Source: Desulforhabdus amnigena
GTDB lineage: Bacteria; Desulfobacterota; Syntrophobacteria; Syntrophobacterales; Syntrophobacteraceae
DNA: 64,000 nt
Reading direction: 5' to 3'
Assembly (NCBI RefSeq): GCF_027925305.1
Contig: NZ_BSDR01000001.1
Coordinates: forward strand, 1,329,001 to 1,393,000
Positions 55,869-64,000 of this stretch are shown in pieces. The position numbers were made by a program, and so were the translations under genes. Positions within the stretch are counted from its first letter, which is position 1. Each line of letters starts with the position of its first letter. The notes below the pieces were generated by a model, which was not told where the DNA came from, made no database searches, and worked only from the letters and a program-made list of their open reading frames with translations.

Positions 55869-55885
55869 CCGGCCGATGCGGCCGG
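55869..55885 (-). terminator. Small GC hairpin in the pfk-fba gap
   Basis: CCGGCC-GATGC-GGCCGG, a 6-bp all-GC stem with a 5-base loop, in the 125-base gap. There is no T tract on either strand, so it may be an attenuator, an mRNA processing or stability hairpin, or chance. Confidence 0.35.
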
Positions 55886-55957
55886 CGCCCGAGGCGTGAA
55901 AGGCTGCGGGCACAGCGAGAGCAATGTTGGCTCCCGACCTCCACGCTCATGCGATGA

Positions 55958-57244
55958 TCACATCCTTGCCGGCTGGCCTGTTGACGCCAGGACGATGTTC
56001 CACAACCTTCCATCCGGATCGATCTTCTTTCGCTTGGAGACAGCCATAGGGATGGGGACATGGGTGAATGCGCCACCCCAGTCGCCTACCACCATGTTGG
56101 TCCGCCCGGCCATGCCCGCATGCACTGCGTTTTGACCGAGAAGCAGGCAGAACGCCGAGTCGTGAGCATTGGCCGGCACGCTCCGTATGATGTAACTGGG
56201 ATCGATGTATTTGAGGTTGATCTCTTTTCCGAGTCCTTTGAAGTGGGCATTGATCTGATCGCGCAGGAAGCTCCCGATATCTCCAAAGCGGATATTTCCT
56301 GAAGCGTCCAGCTGTTGCGTCTTTTGCATGAGATCCTGGCCCGCCCCTTCTCCCACCACGATGACGGCATGCCCTTTTTCGTCCAACCGCTTTTCAAGGG
56401 CCTCAAGAAAGCCCTTCAGCGTAAATGGAAGCTCCGGAATCAAGCAGTAGTTCACATCATTGTAAGCTAGGGCAGCGAATGCTGCAATAAAGCCCGATTC
56501 GCGTCCCATCAGCTTTACCAGACCAATACCGTTCCTCGCTCCTTTTGCCTCTGTATGGGCTGAAACTATTGCGGCTCCGGCCTCCGTAACAGCCGTTTCA
56601 AAACCGAAGGACCTCTGCACATAGGATATGTCGTTGTCGATGGTCTTGGGGACTCCGATCACGGCGATCTTCAGCCCGCGCTTCCCGGCTTCCTCCGCGA
56701 TCGCCTGTCCTCCCCGCAAGGTGCCGTCCCCTCCTATGGTAAAGAGGATCCCTATCTTCATCCGTTCCAGCGTATCCACCATTTCGGAGACATCTTGAGG
56801 TCCGCGGGAAGAACCCAGGATCGTTCCTCCCTGCTCATGGATCCTTGCCACCGAATTTAGAGTCAGCTCCACGGGCACGTGCTTGTGCCGACAACTGAGC
56901 CCCTCATATCCGTAAGGGAAGCCAAATATGTTCTGCACTCCGTAATGGTGGAAAAGGCTCATCACGATCGCCCGAATAACATCATTCAAACCAGGGCAGA
57001 GGCCGCCGCACGTCACGATCCCACATTTCAGTTTGGCGGGATCGAAATAGATCTTGGCTCTGGGACCGGCCTTTTCAAAGAACGGCGGCGTCTTGCTTGC
57101 CTTCAAATACTCTTGGATTTTCCGCAGGTTGTTGTCATAGAGCACATGGTCTTCGTCGTCGACGAAATGCGTACCGGGCATGGGGGACGGGATTCGACAC
57201 TCGCCCAATCGGGATATAGTAAGATCCAACTTACCTTCCTGCAT
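55958..57244 (-). CDS. pfkA: 6-phosphofructokinase (ATP-type by GGDG signature)
   Basis: A 428-residue phosphofructokinase. GGDGT at 171-175 fits ATP use (PPi enzymes have GGDD), while PKTIDND at 199-205 carries the Lys seen in PPi-type and in the long ATP enzymes of trypanosomes and spirochaetes; MGRESG at 246-251 binds fructose 6-phosphate. The combination fits the long ATP-PFK subgroup. ATG at 57244 with AAGGAGACGTGCT decides the start; the frame is open to 57280. It is the first gene of the glycogen-AOR run, and the third palindrome is 300 bases upstream. Confidence 0.9.
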   Translation of the reverse strand: MQEGKLDLTISRLGECRIPSPMPGTHFVDDEDHVLYDNNLRKIQEYLKASKTPPFFEKAGPRAKIYFDPAKLKCGIVTCGGLCPGLNDVIRAIVMSLFHHYGVQNIFGFPYGYEGLSCRHKHVPVELTLNSVARIHEQGGTILGSSRGPQDVSEMVDTLERMKIGILFTIGGDGTLRGGQAIAEEAGKRGLKIAVIGVPKTIDNDISYVQRSFGFETAVTEAGAAIVSAHTEAKGARNGIGLVKLMGRESGFIAAFAALAYNDVNYCLIPELPFTLKGFLEALEKRLDEKGHAVIVVGEGAGQDLMQKTQQLDASGNIRFGDIGSFLRDQINAHFKGLGKEINLKYIDPSYIIRSVPANAHDSAFCLLLGQNAVHAGMAGRTNMVVGDWGGAFTHVPIPMAVSKRKKIDPDGRLWNIVLASTGQPARM

Positions 57245-57487
57245 AGCACGTCTCCTTGGTCGTCTTCGTAGACTGTCCAAATTTTAAGACCGAAAGACTG
57301 AACAAGTAAGGTGGTCCTCCTGGAGCGCAAGGGCCGGCATCTTATCTTTCTACGGCGTTAGAAAATTGCACTGCAACGTCTGCACAGCACATCCCGGCCC
57401 CCTGCGTGGAACGCCTACAAAAGTCGATCAAGCGAAAAAACGTTTGTAGCAAGCTCCGGTGTCAGCCGGGGTTTGAAGATCCGGCAG

Positions 57488-57517
57488 GTGACGTCTTCCG
57501 GGAGAACTCGTTATAAT
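57488..57517 (+). promoter_or_regulatory. Possible sigma-70 promoter
   Basis: GTGACG (57488-57493) and a consensus TATAAT (57512-57517) with an 18-base spacer, reading rightward. The -35 box is only a 4/6 match. It would place the palindrome at 57544-57563 about 20-40 bases into the transcript leader. Confidence 0.35.
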
Positions 57518-57543
57518 TTATACAAAAACAATGTGGGGATCGA

Positions 57544-57563
57544 TATTGGACTTTGGTCCAATA
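57544..57563. promoter_or_regulatory. 20-bp palindrome TATTGGAC-TTTG-GTCCAATA, site 3
   Basis: Identical in all 20 bases to site 1 (23941-23960). It lies 300 bases upstream of pfkA (minus) and 301 bases upstream of the His-rich gene (plus), just after a possible rightward promoter. Confidence 0.7.
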
Positions 57564-57594
57564 GTTAAAGATTCAGAGCGGTCAACAAAACCTG

Positions 57595-57774
57595 ATGAGC
57601 CAAATGGGATGGATCATATTCATAAATTCTGGAGGGCAAGGCCTGCTGACCACCGAAAGCGGTGGCAAGAGCTGGAAAACCCGCTGGCGGGATGCTTCTG
57701 ATTTGAATCAATCCGTCGTAAAAACTATCGTCATCGGTGCCATTGAACCAACAAAGATCAACTGTAATGATTGA
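57595..57774 (+). pseudogene. Possible BNR/Asp-box repeat protein fragment
   Basis: A 59-residue frame with SGGQGLLTTESGGKSWKTRW, one Asp-box-like (BNR) repeat of the type found in Ycf48-like and sialidase-type propellers. No ribosome binding site precedes the ATG. It is far too short to be a functional propeller, so a C-terminal remnant is likely. Confidence 0.35.
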
Positions 57775-57863
57775 CAATTCCTGGGTTGCAGCTTAGCATA
57801 TAGGCTTAAATGGGCTCATGAAGAGCACCGAAAACCTAAAGAACTAGGAGAAGGAGGATTATC

Positions 57864-58124
57864 ATGGAAGGAAAACACGAACACAAGCATCTGCATGCTC
57901 ATACACACGAGCACACGCATTCCCATGAGCATTCCCATGACGGGAAGGTTCACACTCATGAACACACACATTCCCACGCTCATGAGCACCTGCATGAACA
58001 CCTCCATGAGCACACCCATGGCGGCGCTTCCCAGGTACATGATCATGAGCACACGGGGGAACACGGGCCTCACGATCATGACCATCCCGGCCATGAGGCA
58101 GAACCCCATGTTCACGGTCATTAA
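57864..58124 (+). CDS. Histidine-rich protein, likely metal-binding
   Basis: An 86-residue protein with 34 histidines (about 40%), mostly as H-x-H repeats (HEHTHSHEHSHDG, HLHEHLHEHTH), with Glu and Asp among them and no cysteine. There is no signal peptide, so it should be cytoplasmic, resembling the His-rich Ni/Zn-storing proteins such as Hpn in style though not in alignment. GAAGGAGG 7 bases before the ATG gives a strong start. It converges with cooT, whose product binds nickel, which suggests nickel handling. A plain zinc or copper sponge is the alternative. Confidence 0.8.
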   Translation: MEGKHEHKHLHAHTHEHTHSHEHSHDGKVHTHEHTHSHAHEHLHEHLHEHTHGGASQVHDHEHTGEHGPHDHDHPGHEAEPHVHGH

Positions 58125-58159
58125 CATTTAGGTTCTGTACGTCCCGGGGATGACCCGAA

Positions 58160-58187
58160 GAGGCGGATGCATCGATGCATCCGCCTC
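58160..58187. terminator. 28-bp perfect palindrome between the His-rich gene and cooT
   Basis: 13-base arms starting GAGGCGGATGCAT around a central CG, 36 bases after the His-rich stop and 58 bases from the cooT stop. Sitting between convergent genes it is best read as a bidirectional hairpin terminator, although there is no T tract on either side. Confidence 0.6.
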
Positions 58188-58244
58188 GCCATTGCCGGGG
58201 CGAATTCTTCCATGAGAGATCTGTCCCGCTTCTCGTTTGTCACA

Positions 58245-58433
58245 TCAGTCCTGAGTCAGCAAAATTCGATGCTGGACAAGATTCATTTCTTTTATTCTGC
58301 CTTCAACCCATCGCTGTCCACCGAAAATATCCTGAATGTAGACCTTTCCCTCTTCCGGCCTGAGGATATCGACACTTTCCATGATGAGTTCTTGCTGATC
58401 ACCCTTGAGCAGATATGCATTGGCTTCACACAT
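58245..58433 (-). CDS. cooT: CooT-family nickel-binding protein
   Basis: A 62-residue protein starting MCEANAYLL, with the conserved Cys2 used by CooT to bind Ni(II), followed by the family's beta-barrel strands (ELIMESVDILRP, KVYIQDIFGGQRWVEGRIKEMNL, HRILL). CooT delivers nickel for CO dehydrogenase maturation in Rhodospirillum; in other anaerobes it occurs without cooC/cooJ nearby. GAGGGAGGAGACGAA precedes the ATG at 58433, which is preferred to the longer frame. No CO dehydrogenase or hydrogenase gene is in the window. Confidence 0.82.
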   Translation of the reverse strand: MCEANAYLLKGDQQELIMESVDILRPEEGKVYIQDIFGGQRWVEGRIKEMNLVQHRILLTQD

Positions 58434-59287
58434 TTCGTCTCCTCCCTCAAAGAAAGCAGTCCCAAAAACTTCGTCCTTTGGCGGCTTAACCGTGCTCGGC
58501 CTTTTCCGGACACACATGCCGCTTTTCCAGAGTGAACTTCACCAATCTGCATTCCCCTGCAAAATTCATTTATAACAATGACAAAACCGATTGTCGAAAT
58601 CCATTCTTACCATCCCTTGAATATAGTTCAGCCCGTCGTAGAATACCGCTCTCAATGCTTCGGCTGGAGATCCATACGGCTCCCCTTGACAGAAAGAAGA
58701 AAGGATCACTTGGTCAAATAAAAAGGGACATCGGGAGTTGGTTCCGAACAAACAAAAAAGCCGGGAACGACCGACGGATAACTCCCCCGTCAAAGCCTTC
58801 CTGGCTTTATTTGCTTAAACTGATCCCGAATCAAAAAACCACTGCAGCTTCTTACTGCAAAGTAAATTCCCGAGATCGTCTATAAGTATTCAATACCCCG
58901 CAACGATCGGGCTGTCAAGAACGAGACGGATATTCCGGCAATTCTCATTTTGGATGATCCTCGTAAGGTCGGGGGACTTGGGATCCAGGCAATCCTCGGT
59001 AACTTTTACTCAAATGCCAATAGAGACAGTCTGTACACGAGTTACATTCGGAGCGGCAAAAATGATCGGTCTGGCTTACGTCGGCGGTTTTTCCTGTTTA
59101 ACCTCCATGACCGGAGCGGTCACAACGAAACATGAAAAATATTGCACAGAGAAGGAACCATGGTTATTCTCCGATGATTTTGCACCCCTCTACAAACCCA
59201 AAAATGAAGAACGGCCATAGTTTAAAAGAATGATATATTTTAAAAGGAAAATCTCTCAATTTTTGGAAAAATATGAGGAGCGATGAA
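58434..59287. other. Long stretch without a confident gene
   Basis: About 850 bases between cooT and the enoyl-CoA hydratase gene. Frames on the plus strand (58532-58885, 58954-59220) have no ribosome binding site and unnatural composition, though the second runs close to the hydratase gene and might be a decayed gene. No hairpin or repeat stands out. Confidence 0.45.
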
Positions 59288-60091
59288 ATGGCGTATCAAG
59301 AAATTCTTTTCGAACGGAAAGGATCTATTGCAGTTCTCACATTGAACCGGCCTGACATTCGAAATGCACTGACAGACGAGGGAATCATAGGAGAAATCGA
59401 GGATGCCTGCCAGGTTGTTCAGCGTGACTTTAGCTTCTCCGTCCTTGTTCTTACCGGCGCAGGGCCCGCCTTTTCCGCCGGCGGCAACATCAAGGATATG
59501 GAAAGGAAGGGAGGAATGTTTTCAGGAAATCCGTCGGAAATACGGGAAAACTATCGCAGGGGAATCCAGAGAATTCCCTTGGCGCTTCACCGTCTGGATG
59601 TCCCGACGATTGCCGCCGTGAACGGACCGGCCATAGGCGCCGGTTGCGATCTTTCCTGCATGTGCGACATACGCATTGCAAGCGATAAGGCTCGTTTCGG
59701 AGAAACCTTCGCTTCACTGGGTTTGATCCCTGGAGACGGGGGAGCTTTTTTCCTGCCTCGAATCGTCGGTTTTTCAAAGGCCTGCGAGCTTGCTTTCACC
59801 TGCCGCATTATCGATGCCCATGAGGCCCTGCGCATCGGGCTTGTGACCGAAGTGACCCCGCACGAAAAACTCCTGGAACGCTGCATGGAAATTGCCTCGG
59901 AAATTGCCAGGCAACCCTCCGCCACTTTGCGCATGACCAAGCGGCTTTTCCATTTCGCACAGGGCAAAACCCTGGAGGAAACTCTTGAACTGTCCGCTTC
60001 ATTTCAAGCCCTCTGCCATCATACTCCCGAACATCGGACGGCGCTGGAAGCTTTCATTTCCAGACAGAATCAAAATCGCAGAAAGGAGTAG
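59288..60091 (+). CDS. Enoyl-CoA hydratase/isomerase family protein
   Basis: A 267-residue crotonase-fold enzyme. AFSAGGNIKDM at 61-71 and NGPAIGAGCDLSCMCDIRIAS at 112-132 form the oxyanion hole and CoA site; ETFASLGLIPGDGG at 139-152 has the loop where hydratases carry their catalytic acids, here Glu139 and Asp150. The family hydrates or isomerises enoyl-CoA in fatty or aromatic acid breakdown. It is isolated, with no acyl-CoA dehydrogenase or ligase nearby. GAGGAGCG 8 bases before the ATG at 59288 is preferred to the upstream ATG at 59273. Confidence 0.88.
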   Translation: MAYQEILFERKGSIAVLTLNRPDIRNALTDEGIIGEIEDACQVVQRDFSFSVLVLTGAGPAFSAGGNIKDMERKGGMFSGNPSEIRENYRRGIQRIPLALHRLDVPTIAAVNGPAIGAGCDLSCMCDIRIASDKARFGETFASLGLIPGDGGAFFLPRIVGFSKACELAFTCRIIDAHEALRIGLVTEVTPHEKLLERCMEIASEIARQPSATLRMTKRLFHFAQGKTLEETLELSASFQALCHHTPEHRTALEAFISRQNQNRRKE

Positions 60092-60100
60092 AAACCAAAA

Positions 60101-60147
60101 AACAAGGAGAACCAAAGGATTAATGCTCCTTCCCGGTTCTCCTCGTT
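60101..60147. terminator. Hairpin between convergent genes
   Basis: AACAAGGAGAACC (60101-60113) pairs with GGTTCTCCTCGTT (60135-60147) with one mismatch, around a 21-base loop. It lies between the hydratase stop and the stop of the converging small gene, so it may end both transcripts. Confidence 0.55.
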
Positions 60148-60162
60148 ACAAACACTCAGTTA

Positions 60163-60372
60163 TCAGTTCAGACTGACTGATTCTGCAAACCTGATCTTGC
60201 CATCACCGGGCACCCGGTTCCTGGATCCCAGGCGGGAATCATCGTCTATACAAAACCCTTTTTCATCCTCATACACTGTGTTGACATCGCTCAAGGAGCC
60301 GGCTTCACACAAGTACCTATGACCGGTCTTGTCTTTCGCCCACACCATCGGCGAAGTATCTTTGCTTTTCAT
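60163..60372 (-). CDS. Small hypothetical protein, 69 aa
   Basis: A soluble, charged small protein with two cysteines and no signal peptide. WAKDKTGHRYLCEA in the first third and DEKGFCIDDD in the middle are the Cys-containing parts. I recognise no family. GAGGAGGTAATGG before the ATG is a very strong ribosome binding site and makes this a real gene. It converges with the enoyl-CoA hydratase. Confidence 0.6.
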   Translation of the reverse strand: MKSKDTSPMVWAKDKTGHRYLCEAGSLSDVNTVYEDEKGFCIDDDSRLGSRNRVPGDGKIRFAESVSLN

Positions 60373-60523
60373 TCCATTACCTCCTCAATAAAGTGACAAA
60401 AGGTAAAACAGGTCAAGATTCCCGTTTTTACCCCTTTTTCTTTCTTATTTTTGGCGGTGAGCTACACTTCGCTCGCTCAGATGTACCGTTCACATTCCTC
60501 AAACCCTCTATCCATCTCCGGGG

Positions 60524-60715
60524 TTAATTGCCGGGATAGAAATAGGGAGGATAATGCCCGACCCTATCACCGTTAGGAGCTATATGCACTTGAGGTGAAC
60601 TGTTCGTCGGTCCCCTCACCGGATCCTGCGGATTGATCGGACTGACCCGAACTGTGGTTGCAGCAATCATCAACCATGCCATTACAATCGTTGTAAATAT
60701 TCTCGTCATTTTCAT
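60524..60715 (-). CDS. Small secreted Pro-rich peptide, 63 aa
   Basis: A 63-residue product: basic start, hydrophobic helix (IFTTIVMAWLMIAATTV) as signal peptide or anchor, then about 38 Pro- and Asn-rich residues ending YPPYFYPGN. No cysteine and no known domain. AAAGGAGTAAGCCC precedes the ATG. A regulator, structural peptide or lipoprotein-like coat part are all possible; nothing decides. Confidence 0.55.
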   Translation of the reverse strand: MKMTRIFTTIVMAWLMIAATTVRVSPINPQDPVRGPTNSSPQVHIAPNGDRVGHYPPYFYPGN

Positions 60716-60961
60716 GGGCTTACTCCTTTACCGAAAGCCCTTTCGTAAATAACAGTAAGTCGTTTCAATTATTTGTCAACCAAACACATATTTTTGTCAT
60801 TATTTATTTTACTATTGGATTTTATTTATAAAATGCTTTTGATACCGCACATGACAGAAAAAACGACTTCGAGAGGTTGTTTTGAAAACGGGATGGAATA
60901 TATTTCATAGAGTTTTGCGTGAAGAAAATAGAGCGACGAACCTTCAAAAGGAAATGATATC

Positions 60962-61618
60962 ATGGCTGGTTCCGGAACACCGCAAGTAGAAAACACTTCA
61001 AATATTTTGCAACATCAAACCCTCAATCTTATTTTCCAGGAAGAATACATTCCCCGTTTCTTCCAACTCCTCCAACGGGGTTTCATGGTAAAGGCTCGGA
61101 GGGGATGCAGTCTCAAGAGTCTTCTTTGCCAACAACCCGGCATCAGCTCTGAATACCTGGAAGAAAGGATCCAAACCATTTTCATCGATGGTAAAGCCGT
61201 GGACAACATTGAACGGGCCATCCCTGCGGATGGGGCCACCATAGCGATTTCAGCAGCCATGCCGGGGTTGGTCGGCGCGACATTGCGGCGCGGAGGTTTC
61301 TACGCCGCGTTGCGTTCACAAATCACCTACACAGCCGGTGAAGAGTGTGCATCGGAAGGGGAAGCAATGTTCAAACTGAAGCTCTTCAATTTGCTCATTG
61401 ACGAACTGGGCCGTGGCTTTCTTGAAAAAGGCATCTGGATCGACGGCAAGGTGCTTCAGGATTTTTTCAAAGGACAAGCGGAGAGTTTCTGGGAAGGGTG
61501 TGAAGAAATCGAACTCGACGGCAGCAAAGTCAAACCGCAAAAGCTTCTCGAGACACACTGGTGTGGCGAGGAAAAACAGGTTCTCTTCAAAGTCGCATCT
61601 ACCCGCAGCGGCATTTGA
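60962..61618 (+). CDS. Hypothetical protein, 218 aa
   Basis: A cytoplasmic protein without membrane segments. The stretch MPGLVGATLRRGGFYAALR near the middle and FNLLIDELGRGFLEKGIW with a late CGEEKQVLFKV are its clearest parts. It has six cysteines with no obvious metal motif. I do not recognise the family. AAAGGAAATGATATC before the ATG supports the start. It stands alone upstream of converging tgt. Confidence 0.6.
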   Translation: MAGSGTPQVENTSNILQHQTLNLIFQEEYIPRFFQLLQRGFMVKARRGCSLKSLLCQQPGISSEYLEERIQTIFIDGKAVDNIERAIPADGATIAISAAMPGLVGATLRRGGFYAALRSQITYTAGEECASEGEAMFKLKLFNLLIDELGRGFLEKGIWIDGKVLQDFFKGQAESFWEGCEEIELDGSKVKPQKLLETHWCGEEKQVLFKVASTRSGI

Positions 61619-61649
61619 TCTCCGGATAGAAAATAGATGATGCGCCTTC

Positions 61650-61688
61650 GCGGGAATGACTTTGCGAGCTGCCTCTCGTCATTCCCGC
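61650..61688. terminator. Inverted repeat between convergent genes
   Basis: GCGGGAATGAC (61650-61660) and GTCATTCCCGC (61678-61688) are exact inverted arms around 17 bases, between the 218-aa gene and tgt. It is the GTCATTCCCGC type of dispersed repeat and may act as a terminator. Confidence 0.55.
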
Positions 61689-61760
61689 ACGCTTTTGGCC
61701 GGAACCTAGAACACCACGGCTTATTGATCGACACATCCCAAGCTTTCCATGCACTGTGGG

Positions 61761-64000
<2,240 letters not shown>

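Overview
The window looks like chromosomal DNA of an anaerobic, Gram-negative bacterium, most likely a deltaproteobacterium (Desulfobacterota, perhaps near Syntrophobacterales). This rests on gene content, not on any search: a DUF362 [4Fe-4S] protein, a tungsten-type aldehyde:ferredoxin oxidoreductase with its own polyferredoxin, a selenocysteine tRNA, a CooT-type nickel protein, outer-membrane lipoproteins, an RND efflux pump and FixJ-type signalling. No rRNA, CRISPR or phage was seen.

Layout. 1-7700: small unknown genes, an S33-type alpha/beta hydrolase, an amidohydrolase, a lone CheR-type methyltransferase, a very large DUF2339 membrane protein and a PlsC acyltransferase. 7719-10725 (minus): rnc, a radical SAM gene and era. 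11073-15652 (plus): a GmhB-like phosphatase, pckA, DUF1614 and DUF362 genes, ending in a hairpin. 15835-15933: selC (tRNA-Sec), followed by decayed DNA with an IS3 transposase remnant fused in frame to an EamA transporter gene and a 138-bp MITE. 18699-23647 (minus): envelope proteins (Gly/Arg-rich exported protein, DUF2092, DUF3313 lipoprotein, patatin lipoprotein) and a receiver-only regulator. 23968-27230 (minus): a FixJ-type regulator and its membrane sensor kinase; divergent from it is a 558-aa protein with a nucleosidase-like C-terminus. 29209-35751 (minus): an exported protein and a tripartite RND pump.

36188-57244 (minus) is a long run with a common theme of ions, osmolytes and stored glucan: a K+ channel, a CPA1 antiporter, a lipoprotein, a GH13 enzyme, an AI-2E family permease, a GH63-type glycosidase, an MscS channel, then a tight set read pfk-fba-glgP-glgX-ferredoxin-AOR-mscS. 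This set would turn glycogen into triose phosphates and pair that with a ferredoxin-reducing aldehyde oxidoreductase. 57864-58433 holds a 40% histidine protein converging on CooT, an apparent nickel-handling pair. 59288-61618 has an enoyl-CoA hydratase and three small or unknown genes. tgt and queA (queuosine tRNA modification) close the window; queA runs off the right edge.

The intergenic DNA is rich in repeats: a palindrome TATTGGAC-N4-GTCCAATA occurs three times about 265-335 bp upstream of unrelated minus-strand genes, and several families of inverted-repeat elements sit between genes. The best candidates for something undescribed are this palindrome set, the His-rich/CooT pair, the glycogen-AOR operon and the nucleosidase-like protein.
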